Positions 51,283 through 62,536 of a stretch of DNA of 64,000 bases are shown here, piece by piece (position 1 is the stretch's first letter; each line of letters opens with the position of its first letter). A model generated the notes under the pieces. The model was not told where the DNA came from, did no database searches, and worked only from the letters and a program-made list of their open reading frames with translations. Source of the DNA: Xenopus tropicalis (taxonomy: Eukaryota; Chordata; Amphibia; Anura; Pipidae); contig NC_030678.2 in assembly GCF_000004195.4 (NCBI RefSeq), positions 92,586,904 through 92,650,903 on the forward strand, in the 5' to 3' direction. A program made the position numbers and the translations under genes.

Positions 51283-51547
51283 GGGCTCTGGCACACGGGG
51301 AGATTAGTCGCCCGTGGCAAAACTCCCTGTTCGCGGGCGACTAATCTCCCCGAGTTGCCTTCCCCTGCCATCCCACCGGCGAACATGTAAGTCGCCGGCG
51401 GGATGGCAGACGCGGCTGCGCGATTTCGCGCAAATCGCCAAAAAGACATCCCGGTGGGATGGCAGGGGAAGGCAACTCGGGGAGATTAGTCGCCCGCGAA
51501 CAGGGAGTTTTGCCGCGGGCGACTAATCTCCCGGTGTGCCAGAGCCC
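51283..51547. mobile_element. Harbinger-type GC-rich hairpin MITE, TAA TSD, nested palindromes
   Basis: Ends gggctctggcacac and gtgtgccagagccc are perfect inverted repeats, flanked by TAA at 51280-51282 and 51548-51550. Almost the whole element folds back on itself. Each arm is also internally palindromic: gagattagtcgccc at 51300-51313 and 51482-51495, and its complement at 51335-51348 and 51517-51530. The high arm identity indicates a young copy. Confidence 0.88.
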
Positions 51548-52417
51548 TAAGAGGAACACACATTTGTAAACAAGCAGTGCTTGAGAGGGGACTGACACCG
51601 CAAAGGAATGTGTCTTAGAAATATAAAGGTGCTAAAGATTTTCAGGCTTCACTGACATGAGACAAGTCTGCCTGAGGCTGGGAAAAGTGTAAAAGAGCCT
51701 ATCCTTATCTCTTGATTTCAGTGCTAATGAGTTAAATACTTTTGTACTCTCTGACCCTGATATGTTAGGTACGCGTGAAATGCAAACAAGAGAGTCTGAT
51801 ACTATGAAGTGCAACGACCATAATCACTTGTTTATAAACATTTCACTTTATCTCCATTAAGGCGAGATAGTACTGTCCATGGTTTACACAGGAGATGCAC
51901 CTTTACTGAATGATGTGATGCAGGCACCACTGTCAGGAGAAAATCCCGTGGCACATACAAGCACAGCAAAAGGGTAGCTTTTTTTTTGTTACAATAAAGT
52001 TTCCAAGAGTAACCAGATCGTTCACATAGTGAGATAACCACAGATTTAATATAACATGCCATTCTGCTTCAAATTACTTTTCAATTGGTGTTTTAAAGCT
52101 TTTACAAACATTTAGCTGACCTCTCAACTCACTGCACTGATGCTGAGTCTTTTGTGTTTTCTTATTCTAAGAGCACATCTGAGCAACCGCAGGCTCTTAC
52201 CAAAAGATGATCAGTCACATGATCTGTCATAGGAACAGATGTTCTCTCTTCGAATATGGAAAGGCTGCCTTGCTGCGTCTCTGGGCAAGGACATGTAGGC
52301 ATCAAGATGGGTATAAACTGAATATGCTTTAAATATGTTCAAAGAGATTAGCTGGCCAGCACTTATGTTTAGCATGTATACTGTCATAGGCATATGCCAT
52401 TAAAAAGGGGTTATTGC

Positions 52418-52668
52418 TAGTGATGGGCGAAATGTTTCGCCAGGCATGGATTCGCCGCGGAAAAATTCGCCGAGCGTCCAAAAATTGGACAAAAGAGTAG
52501 TCTTGCGACAAAAGAATAGCTGCGGGTGACAAAAGAATAGCCTTGCGACAAGAAAATAGCCGTGGGCGACAATTTTCTTTGACGTGCGACATTTTCGCCG
52601 TTTCACAAATCTTTTGAAAGATTCGTGAATTTTTCGGCGAAGCGAAACAAAAGATTCGCTCATAACTA
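52418..52668. mobile_element. hAT-type MITE, 'tagtgatgggcgaa' ends
   Basis: Ends tagtgatgggcgaa and ttcgctcataacta are inverted. They are flanked by near-identical 8-mers gttattgc (52410-52417) and tttattgc (52669-52676). The interior has about four copies of a 20-bp unit 'gacaaaagaatagc.tgcg' (52488-52570) and 'ttcgccg' motifs. Confidence 0.7.
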
Positions 52669-52825
52669 TTTATTGCCTGTTGCTGGTGCTTTAGTTAAAG
52701 TGAATCTATATTCTTTCATAGTCCAGGTTCCAGATTCTAAAACAGATTTGTAGATTTAACCTATGGGGATAAGTATAAAACGCAAAGGTTACCCTGGAAA
52801 AAATGATACATAAGTGTTTCTTAAG

Positions 52826-52828
<3 letters not shown>

Positions 52829-52868
<40 letters not shown>
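52829..52868. repeat. (TA)n(TG)n microsatellite
   Basis: About 16-17 TA units followed by a short TG run. Confidence 0.9.
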
Positions 52869-52870
<2 letters not shown>

Positions 52871-53159
52871 CTTTTTAACTACAGAGTAGGAAAATGTGTG
52901 GAGTGATACTCTGGGGACACAGAAAAAGAGGAAGATGTAGGGCAATTTACCTTTAGGATAAAATCTAATCCAGATACAAAAATTAAAGTTATATACAGAC
53001 ATATTTACAGTCCAGTACTGTATGTTTACAGTTAATATGGTACTAAAGCAAGAACCATATCTGGGCCATAAATAACACACTCCTAAGGGCTGCCTGTTTA
53101 CTGTCACTAGATAAATCAAAATACTTTAACTGTTACCTTAGCTATGAATGTGCATTATC

Positions 53160-53480
53160 AATCATCACAATTATTTTGAAGCGGTAAGAAGTGTATCCCT
53201 GCAATCTCTCAGCAAATCCCATGGAATTACTGCACAATTATTTCCAGTGAGCATGCACACATCAATATTGTTTTCTGTTTCCTGTTTTTTTCTTTCTCCG
53301 GGGAAACTAAATCCATTGCATTCCTAACAGGAGGGGAAATATGCGCGCGTGTGTACTGTCTCATGCCGTCCTCAATTAAAATGTTCTGCTTGGAAGTTCA
53401 CTGGAGGGGCAACAGGGTTCAAACCTTAACATCGGCCAACACAAATTCTATGAGGTAAAGAGGGCAAGGTAAATTCAGAC
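53160..53480. other. Repeat-free intronic stretch, candidate conserved noncoding element
   Basis: A non-repetitive stretch with a gcgcgcgtgtgt tract and balanced composition. A 'ggttcaaacc' B-box-like string is present at about 53415 but no A box accompanies it. It is only a suggestion for alignment. Confidence 0.2.
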
Positions 53481-54654
53481 AGCATTTGTGTGTGTCTGAA
53501 GTCATTTCATTGAAAAGTTTTTGTTACTATAATGACCCAGGAATGAACAAGTTGCTTCTCAATTTGTAAAACCTTTTTAAAAGTCAGCATACCAGTCCTA
53601 TGATGTATTCCAGTTCAGCTGAGGAAGAGACCTCTACAGTTCCAAAGACTTACACCCAAGAATACTACATGGAAATTAGAAATGAGGCCAATAATAGGAA
53701 CTGCCGTTAGCAAACATACTTCTATATTTATTCATAACCTCTTGGCTTACCAAACTAATTTAGCTCCAGCTTGTTCAGTATTCTTAAGTATGTTTTTTTT
53801 TACTTAAACACCCAGCCCATCATTTATTTAGTGCAGGAAGGGAGATAATATATTGCTGGCTTGCCTGGACTGAGGTAAAGATATCAATAAACAAGAACTG
53901 AAACAACATCATCTTCTTGGGCCCCATGCAGAGCTCTTGTTATTGGTGTATCTTGAGAGATTCAAGGAGGCCTCTGTCATTACTCTTTACTGAAACAACC
54001 TTAATCCTTTCCCCCCTTTTGTGCTATCTAGTGGAATATTTATTATTGAATATATAGTATCATCTTTATTTCCATGCCAAAATCCACACCTTTTGTGCAA
54101 TAACAGTTTGATGCTATGCCTGACAACACACAGTGATTTCGGGGCAGGAGAAAGTGGATTGTGTGGCATGCCCCTGGGAAAACCAGCTATTACCCCCACC
54201 CCCTACCTCTGTCATTCATATTAATGGAAATCACCTGTCACTGTCTGTGATAAGACCATTTTCAACCTGAAAAAATGTTGAAATCAGACAGAGAAATGCT
54301 ATGTGTGTCGCAAATCTAAAACTCATTTTAATTAACAGGCCATGTTTTTTTCTCATTATGTAGTGTTTTCCCCAAAAATTCAGCATCTCTGCACAAACCA
54401 CAGTACCCCTTGCACTTATCACCTGGTCAAGCAGATGTAAATTCTAGGGTTTCCTTGCACCCATAGCAGTGGGCCCTAATGCATAGGCCTGTTAGGTGCT
54501 AGATTTGCTTCTACACTCATGACATAAGTGCTCTCTAAATGACAGAAAACAAAGAAAGGGGAATTATTTATACAGCACTTTTCTCACATCAGACTCAAAA
54601 TACACAAAAGCCTTGATAGTCACACTAAATATGCCAGGACACCAGAAGATTAAG

Positions 54655-54887
54655 CAGGGCCGGATTTCTAAACCGGCCGCCCCTAGGCCGCCCCCCAAGT
54701 GCGCATGCGCGAACAGGAGGGTTGCGGTCAGCGAAAGTTGCATACGGAGCAGTGGGGAGAAGTCCCCATTGCTCCGTATGTGAACAAAAATTTTAAAAGA
54801 TTTTAGGGCGGCGGGGCGGCATGCCGCCCCCAGGTTTCTGCCGTCCTAGGCCCGAGCCTTTGTGGCCTCTCCACAAATCCGGGCCTG
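54655..54887. mobile_element. hAT MITE, 'cagggccggattt' family, 8-bp TSD
   Basis: Ends cagggccggattt and aaatccgggcctg are flanked by exact 8-bp duplications agattaag at 54647-54654 and 54888-54895. The GC-rich interior has 'gcgcatgcgcg' and 'ggcggggcggcatgccgccc'. An inner inverted repeat, 'catacggagcagtgggga', pairs with 'tccccattgctccgtatg'. A sister copy is at 13270-13523. Confidence 0.87.
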
Positions 54888-56212
54888 AGATTAAGTGACC
54901 ACGGTCATAGGGATAGTCACAGGAAGTGGCCTCTAGCATGATATCCTACATCAGAGGTTAATCCCCTTACACTCTAGGCCAACTCCTCTTCCAGACATTA
55001 TGGAGACAGAGTTGTACCTTGTCTTGTACATAGCACTATGCCAGCTGTTAATAAATGTTCTCCAGTGCTTCCAAGTTTCCAAAACAATTAGCTCACAGGT
55101 AATTGCCACAGGTTGACACTGATCAGCCCCCATACAATATTAATACAGTGACATACATAGGAATCAGGTAATGTGGATAACAGGACAAAAGAACAATTGT
55201 GTGTACCTCACACACAACTGAATTGGAAAGAAGAAAAAGCCAACCAATGTCTTTAAAGCTAACAATGTCAAGGTCAAAATGTTCCTGCGTGTTACATACA
55301 ATTTAATAAATGGCTACAGAGACAATGCATAGGAAAACAGTGTGTATTGTGACCTTGCTTGTGATTTCTCACAATTTACATTATTTTACTATTATTCACA
55401 TAACAAATCTTACTGTAATTGCCCAATGTAGGTGACGCAATTCAGGTTTCTTTTTTGAAGGACTGCATACTTCCCAAACAAAACTTGTGCCAAATGGTCA
55501 TTAGCCTGTAATTTAAACTTGTGTTTGCCAAAATGATCTCTCCCCCTTTCATGGTAGCTTAGCATGGGAATTACAAATGGGGCAGACCTGATGTGGTAAG
55601 ACAGTCTTTCTGCATTGCACTGGAATTTCTTTTTTTTCATATCTATGATCAAGCTATGTTTAAAAATACCATAAATATTTATACTAACATTACCTGGTCT
55701 ATTTTATATATATATGCATTAACTTAAAAGACAAGTAACACCAAAAATGAAAATGTTTTCTTTAGACCTAACGTTAGCTAGCCATAAGCTCACTGGGCTG
55801 ATTATAACACAGGCTTATACAGACCTAGGGCTGCACCAATGGGCTGCTGCAATCCTGCACAATATCTGACTGATAAGGCTAAAAAGCTGTTATCTCTGTC
55901 TGCAAAATACTGTATGCTATATGCACTAATCTTTTCATTAGGGTAGACATTTAGTTTTTAACTGTAGTCTGATGAACTCTGCATACTTCAGGTATTGGCA
56001 GATAAAAATTCAGGAAAAGTTTTTTAACGAAATGACACAATTATGAAATTTGATACTTGCGTTAGTTCATTAGAACATGGTCAAATATGGCGAGATAGTG
56101 CTTATTGCAGTTTAACAGCAGAACTGTTCTCTTTCACCCCTCCAAACCGAGATTTCCTGATGAGTACCAAATGCAAGGTAGAAAGGATTGAAATAGTTAT
56201 GCAAGGTAAATA

Positions 56213-56340
56213 CAGGTAGGGGATCTGTTTTCTGGATATGGAATTTTTCTGTAATTTGGATCTCCATACCATAAGTCTGCAAAAAATCATGTAATTATTA
56301 AATAAACCCAGTAGGGTTGTTTTGCCACCAATATGGATTG
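56213..56340. mobile_element. Half copy of the 85-405 MITE family
   Basis: It carries acaggtaggggatctgtt, aatttggatctccatacc and 'aaacccagtagggttgttttgcc'. The right half is missing. Confidence 0.6.
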
Positions 56341-56379
56341 CAGCAGGCAAGTTAGGATCAAGTTCAAGATACTGTTGTG

Positions 56380-56840
56380 TTCAGGTGTATGGCCACCTGA
56401 AGACTCCCGAAAAGATTGGTCTGAGTAAAGCTGGCCATACACGCACCAATACTATCGTACGAAACCTCGTTTCGTACGATATTCGGTGCGTGTATGGCAT
56501 GTCGGCGAGTCAACTGATATCGCAGGAAGCTGCTGATATCGGACAACTCGCCGATCGGCCAGGTTAGAAAATTTTGATCGGGCGCCATAGAAGGCGCCTG
56601 ACCAAAATCTGCCGTCAGGGCTGAATCGGCAGAAGGAGGTAGAAATCCTATTGTTTCTACCTCCTTATCTGCTGTTTCAGCCCTGACGGTGTGTGGCGGA
56701 TCGCCACGTGTATGGCCAGCTTAAGTGTATCCCATAGCAGCCTATGAGCAATGTTAAATGTGATTCATTATAGATTAATTGTTGGATACAATAACTCAGA
56801 CCAATCTTTTGGGGAATCTTCAGGGGACCATACACCTGAA
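56380..56840. mobile_element. Older MITE interrupted by a nested Harbinger-type MITE
   Basis: The outer left arm (ttcaggtgtatggccacctg... to ...aaaagattggtctgag, 56380-56425) pairs with the outer right arm (ctcagaccaatcttttgggg... to ...ccatacacctgaa, about 56795-56840). The inner element 56429-56721 sits between them, just inside the left arm. The arms mismatch at several bases, so the outer element is older. Confidence 0.7.
56429..56721. mobile_element. Harbinger-type MITE nested in 56380-56840, TAA TSD
   Basis: Ends agctggccatacacg and cgtgtatggccagct are perfect inverted repeats, flanked by TAA at 56426-56428 and 56722-56724. The interior holds two further hairpins: 'cgtacgaaac' with 'gtttcgtacg', and 'aggaggtagaaa' with 'tttctacctcct'. 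A diverged relative is at 9824-10200. Confidence 0.87.
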
Positions 56841-58033
56841 GATCTGCATGGTTAAAGAAATAAGTTCTACTTATTATAGAATTGATCTTTCCATAACAAT
56901 CAATAGTAAATCTGCCACTAAGTGAACACAGTATGCTAATGTCTTTACGGCACTTTCATTTCCTGGATCTACTGGCCCTTTAAACAGCAATCACTCTTAC
57001 ATAGCTCTTTATGAGCATATTGGAAAAACCTACAGTACTAATTGTAATGTTCATCCAAGGCCTATTTTGTAACAAAAAAAGAGCAATACAGCTTAGGTCT
57101 TGTATTTGTTCAGTCAATATTTTTCCCCTGAACCCTGACCCTTGGGTGCAATAAAAGCCCCTAATTAAATATTAAAGTTTTCTAACAGCCAATTCTTTGA
57201 GTATCTAGTTTCATTTTACTCTCCTTACTTGCTTTTTGTAGAATAATACCAGGCAGCATATCTAAAAGAAATTGCCATCTAAATGTTACTCTTTAAACTC
57301 TGGCTATGGTAATAGAGATCCATTTCTATGTATCTCTTCAGGCAGTAATATGTAGGGAATTCTCATTTAACTCATTTAGGGATAAAAAGGTTAGAAAAAC
57401 TGCTGCTCAATAACAGATATCTAGTAGGCTTTAAATGCCATGAGGCAAATATTTTTAATTTTCTGGCACTTTGATGAAATATTTAGTTTATGCATAAAAT
57501 GTATTTTAAAAGCAAAGTCGGGCAAAAACTGTACAGCATACATCACATTACTTTTGGCTACCTAAAAACAATAGATTTTTTTTTTTAACAAAAGTACTAC
57601 ATCTGTTCATGAATATACCAGATACTAGTTAGTAAGGATTTTAGAAGAAATCATTGGGGAAAAACCTCAAGTCCAAACAAATATCACATTTACAAAATGC
57701 AAAATTTTATTTCATTTTTTCATCTGCATTGACTTCTAAATGTATAAAAAATAATGTATAAACCAGGCTGCAGTTACAGAAGATCTGAGAGGGGTATTGC
57801 TAACAGTGAATATACTATATATATATATATATACAGAAAATTTATTACAGACTTATTAACATAAATTAAAGAATAAAATAATGTGAAATCGCCCTAAGGT
57901 AACCCTCTGCTGCAGAATGCCAAGGGCAAACGTTCTCTCTGCTTTCCCCTTTACGTGAGGAAATATTAGAATACAGGGATTAACACAAACGTGAGAGATG
58001 ACTTTAGGGAGGCAGAAGTACATTCAGATGATT

Positions 58034-58110
58034 AGGGTTGCTACCAGGCTAGTATTTACTGGTCCAGCTGGTGAAACACATGCCTAGGCCAAGGCCGGTG
58101 TTCCAAATTT
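58034..58110. mobile_element. hAT end fragment, 'tagggttgctacc'
   Basis: tagggttgctaccaggctag followed by 'tttactggtccagctgg' resembles the 5' end of a frog hAT repeat also seen in diverged form at 20419. Only one end is visible. Confidence 0.4.
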
Positions 58111-59639
58111 ACCAGCAATGTAGTAAGTAATACCCTTTGCTTGAGCATTAGGCTCATTCACTTAGGCCCCTGATCCACCCCCAGTTTTACCTTTTTTCTT
58201 AATCTGCCCTAGACCCATTTATTTTATCATAGCTCTGTCCTTACTGTCATCCTCCCACCATTTGCATCATGACCAATGTGAAGCCAATTCATTAGGAACA
58301 AAAAGGCTTAATAGCAGGACTTCATTCCTTGAAAGTGTGCATTTATTGTACCATTCAACATAACATGTTTCCGGGGAAAACCCCTTTATCAAGTGTAAAT
58401 GTTTGTTTTTAGGGACAAACACTGGGTCCAATAGCAATTGCATATACAAAAAATGTAAAAACCATTGAAAAATTGTAATGAATGTATATTGCAAAGTTGC
58501 TTAAAATGACTGAAATGTCCTTTAAATGTACATCATTACAATCATTTAATTTATAATTAAATCCCCTTTCATGCCAAGTAGGAGACTGGTTTGTCTATGA
58601 GTAGAACTAAATCAGCAAAGGTTTTACTGTCAACTGTATATTTAAAACAACAGCTACAGTTTATTTGTAATTAGTTCATCTTTTAACCCAGTGATGCCAC
58701 TTCTCTCCTAAAACAGATGTATATGATACAGGCAGAATCATTTATATACATATATCATATATAATAATCTAGAAAAGCTCATGTTGTTGTTAGACAACAA
58801 ATTCCCTAAATCAGAAAAAATTAACCAATACATTATTCAGTATATTTGAATGCCACGGACTATATTAGTACTTCCAAACAGCACAACAGCAGTAATGCAG
58901 AAAAACAGTGCTTAAACAAAATCTATATTTATATGATTACATTTCCTAAGGGTGAAGGAAGATATAATTAATGGATTTCCATTGCCCTCTAATGCAACCA
59001 TTTGGCAATTAAACCCTGGAACATCCAATAAATTTTGATGTATTTAGTAAGCAATTTGTCAAACAGTGCTGCATATGAGTTAATATATTAATTCTTGTCA
59101 TTGGTTCCTTTCTGAGAAGATCATATCCTTTCTTGGCATCCAAAGCATTTTTGCTGTTATGAAGAATTTCAATCCTATGCTTGGAATGGAAGTTGGCTAC
59201 AAGCACTATTTCTCAGTAAGGATATTTGGAATAGTACGAAAGTACAAACATCTGCACACTTCCATTCATGAATTGTACAATTCACACTTGATATAATAAG
59301 ATATTAGGAGTTATGTATGACCGCGCAGTGATTAAAAAAAAGGCACAATTTGAAACTTGGTTTAATTTGAATTAGGCAGCTCTTTATTCATGCAAGTTAG
59401 GGAGCAGTGGTTGCCGCAAGCCACAATGGGACCCTGTAACTTACCACCTGCCCTATGACAGTCATTAAGGACAAGGTGTCCAGTACCCATTGATGCTGCA
59501 CTTTGCACCTTGCAGCATATTTTTTTTATTCAACACAGGGTACAGAGCACAGAAAAACCATGGTTAAAAGTGCTCTCTGCATGAGAACTTAGAGTCCTGC
59601 ATTCCCCTGCCGTTCATCCTTCCTGTGTTCTACTGTAGA

Positions 59640-59800
59640 GGAATGCAAATACAAATGCAACCCTTCCTTCTGGATCAGTCTGTACACATTCTGACACATG
59701 CAAGAGCCGAATGCAGATGGAATGCATCAAGTTGCATTCCACCTGCACTTGCATTCACCTAAATGTGTACATCCTGATCTAGAAGAAAAAGAGTTCCTAC
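59640..59800. mobile_element. Imperfect foldback repeat, probable MITE
   Basis: ttctggatcagtctgtacac pairs with gtgtacatcctgatctagaa. An inner hairpin is formed by gaatgcagatggaatgc and its partner gcattccacctgcacttgcattc region. Outer ends near 59590 and 59845 are weak, so the class is uncertain. Confidence 0.45.
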
Positions 59801-60061
59801 GTTCCAGGGGAACCCAGAAACAAACACCCATGTGTAATGGCCCTAAGGGTCATGCTTTTGTGTCCATTTGTGCTCTTGCACTTCTGACTGGGGTAATAGT
59901 AAATTACTCCTCTCTCTCTGTTTTGTTTATGATCAAACTTATATTTTAAAACTTAGTAGCAACCAAACAATGTTTTGAAAATTTAAGCCTACGTATGCCT
60001 AAATGTGTTGGGATTTTTTCACATAATTTACATTTAACAGGCAGAAAGATTAAAGTTGTAC

Positions 60062-60925
60062 TCATTACATTACATTACATTAACATTTATTTATAAAGCG
60101 CCAACATATTCCGCAGCACTGTACAATAAGTGGGTTTCATACATTAGACATACAGAGTAACACATAAAGCAATCAATAACCGATACAAGAGGTGAAGAGG
60201 GCCCTGCCCAAAAGAGCTTACAATCTACAAGGAGAAAGGGTTGAGACACAAGGTGTGGGAATGGGCATGACCAGAGTTGTGAGAGGTGTGACACAGGGTA
60301 TTGCTAAACTAGATTAGGGTAAGCTTCTCTGAATAAATGTGTTTTTAGAGATCTCTTGAAGGCAGACAGATTGGGAGAAAGTCTGACAGTTTGTGGGAGC
60401 GAATTCCAGAGAAGGGGGGCAGCCCTTGCAAAGTCTTGAATGCGAGCGTGTGAGGCGGGAATGAGAGAGGAGTTGAGGAGCAGGTCAGTAGAGGAGCGTA
60501 ACAAGCGGATTGGATGGTACCTAGAGATGAGTTCAGAGATGTAGGGTGGGGCAGAGTTATGGACTGCTTTAAATGTGAGGGTCATTAGTTTGAATTTTAT
60601 CCTGGATGGTAGGGGAAGCCAGTGCAGGGATTGGCAGAGTGGCATGGCAGAGGAGGAGCGGTTGGAGAGGTGTATGAGCCTGGCAGCAGTATTCATTATG
60701 GACTGGAGAGGGGACAGTCTTTGGAGGGGAAGGCCAATTAATAGGGAGTTACAGTAGTCCAGGCGAGATATTATAAGAGAGTGAATAAGAATTTTGGCAG
60801 CATCTTGGGTGATAAATGATCGGATTTTGGAGATATTTCTTAGGTGAAAGTGACATGATTTGATAAGTGATTGGATATGAGGGGTGAAGGACAGGGCAGA
60901 ATCAAGGATAACCCCAAGGCACCCA
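60062..60925 (-). mobile_element. 5'-truncated LINE (L2/CR1-like) with intact reverse-transcriptase C-terminus
   Basis: The minus strand is open for about 205 codons, from about 60922 down to the stop just below 60304. In order it carries LGVILDSALSF, FHLRNISKIRSFI, SRLDYCNSLLIGLPLQRL, AARLIHLSNRSSS, SLHWLPLPSRIKFKLM, APPYISELI and LLWNSLPQTV, then SAFKRSLKTHLF. This is the classic C-terminal half of an L2/CR1-group non-LTR reverse transcriptase (DYCNSLL..GLP, SLHWLPV..RI.FKL, WNSLP). The catalytic palm with its aspartates is upstream and missing. The 3' UTR contains 'agagcttacaatct' and ends gcgctttataaataaatg followed by (TAATG)-type short tail repeats (60062-60085). The absence of stops marks a young insertion. 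It lies in the same orientation as BCAS3. Confidence 0.88.
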
Positions 60926-61139
60926 CTGCTGTCTCACTGGCTTGTTAGCTAATCATTTGGACATTTGCACAGTTTGGCTACACACACTCAAAGGCTCATT
61001 AATAAGGTGTAATCCATCATTTTACTATCCAAAATGCATTATTATTTTCTAAAATTTCAGAGTAATGGCAAATCACACACAAGTTACATAAGTGTTTAGC
61101 TGGTGTCAATGTAGGTAAAAATGGTATTATTTCCAGCAG

Positions 61140-61275
61140 GTATAATATACAGGTCTCCCATTATCTGTGGTTTCTTAACTCTGGGGCTGGCACCTTTTTT
61201 GGGGGGGGGGGGAGCAGAAGCATCAGCTGCAGAAGGCTCAGACTTTAGATACTCCTGAAAACGCATCATGGAAGT
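61140..61275 (-). other. Short minus-strand open frame with an acceptor-like start, unidentified
   Basis: On the minus strand cgttttcag precedes an open stretch encoding EYLKSEPSAADAS, then PPPPKK across a C12/A6 tract, then PRVKKPQIMGDLYI. The acceptor-like site is reasonable but there is no clear donor, and the homopolymers make the frame fragile. I do not recognise the sequence. It could be a repeat or a broken coding piece. Confidence 0.2.
61198..61212. repeat. Poly-G tract after a T run
   Basis: tttttt followed by twelve G. Its length is prone to assembly error. Confidence 0.75.
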
Positions 61276-61424
61276 CAAATAGAATGGGACATGAGTGTCT
61301 GTTTTAATATGGCTGAATGGCTGATAAACACTTGGATGCTATTTATTAAAATCACATGTACTGGGGTGATACACACCTAAGCAAGTAGTGGGTTTGGTGT
61401 CCATGTCTGATGTTTTGTTGATAA

Positions 61425-61497
61425 CCACTATAGACTGTACAGCGCTGCGTACCCTTGTGGTGCTTTATAAATAAAGTTATACATACATACATACTAT
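61425..61497 (+). mobile_element. Solo LINE 3' terminus with (TACA)n tail
   Basis: ctgtacagcgctgcgtac leads to ggtgctttataaataaagtt and then a tetranucleotide atacatacatac tail, as expected at the 3' end of this LINE group. Confidence 0.6.
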
Positions 61498-61666
61498 AAA
61501 ACCTGTTTCTAAAAATTACTGTACTAATCTCTATAAAAGGAAGTGTTAAAATTATAGTCCCAAAATATAATAAAAAGCACTAAGTTTGTCCAGGTGCAGT
61601 AACCCATACCCATAGCAACCAATAGCATTTTTGCTTTTAAACAGGCGACCAGGAAATGCTATAGGT

Positions 61667-62313
61667 CAGTGCTGTCCAACTTCTGCGGTGCCGAGGGCTG
61701 GAATTTCTCGCGCATACATGGTGGAGGGCCGCTAATGGAAGCCACCCCCCTTTTAAACCACACCCACTTTATCACAATGGTGGTAGTGCAGCAAAAACCC
61801 AAAAGCTTGGTCCTCACTGCAGGGATATCAACCATCATTCATATGTGAAAGAATTATATTATGTCATATTAAGACACACCCTAAAATCCATATGACTCTT
61901 CCCCTGTGGATAGCACAGCAGCCCCCAGTACATAATTACACACCTTAGGGACCATTTACTGGCTATTTCCTGCTAACAAACTCCTGCCAGGTTCACCTCC
62001 CACAGGCAGCATAGGGTAGCACTCTGCCTGCCCTACGCTACCTGTGTGTTCAATACCCTCCCTGTCCTATGCTGCCTGTTTGTGCCATACCCTCCCTGCC
62101 CCATGCTGCCTAAGTGCCATACTCTGCCTACCCTATGCTGCCTACACACAGGCCTGAGGTGTGAACAGTTGAACAATATGGGTGATTACAGACTGAGCCT
62201 GAGGTGTGAACACTGCAGGGGGTGAACAATGCATAGATTAAAAGGTGTGAACAGTACAGGGGATTACATATTTAAACAATATAGGCCCGCGGGCCGCCAG
62301 TTGGACAGCACTG
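61667..62313. mobile_element. hAT element, 'cagtgctgtccaa' family, complete ends, 8-bp TSD
   Basis: Ends cagtgctgtccaacttctg and ccagttggacagcactg are inverted and flanked by exact 8-bp duplications ctataggt at 61659-61666 and 62314-62321. The interior has a CCTATGCTGCC-type minisatellite (61990-62150) and 'gaggtgtgaac' repeats, like the larger sister at 41699-42776. It encodes no transposase. Confidence 0.88.
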
Positions 62314-62321
62314 CTATAGGT

Positions 62322-62536
62322 AACTGTAAAAAATTTGCCAGGCTTTGCAGTGTAAAATACAGCATAAAATCAGAATATTTTTTTTCTGGGTTCTTCCACC
62401 AGAACGTAGGTAAAATAACAGCTTAAAATCTGCGTTTAGATGGCGAACATCTCCATTTATTTTACACAGCTTTTTACACCGTTTTTTTTTTTTTTCGCCG
62501 AATTTGATTTTACACAGCATAATAAATAGACCCAAT
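62322..62536. mobile_element. MITE right half, 'cataataaataga' family
   Basis: 'tttacacagcataataaatagaccc' at the right end matches the 22332-22556 family. Repeated 'tgtaaaataca'/'ttttacacagc' motifs occur inside. The left terminus was not found. Confidence 0.4.

Noticed and set aside
56322..56588. Frames of 74-81 codons on both strands
   Set aside because: They fall across the nested MITEs at 56380-56840 and follow the inverted repeats.
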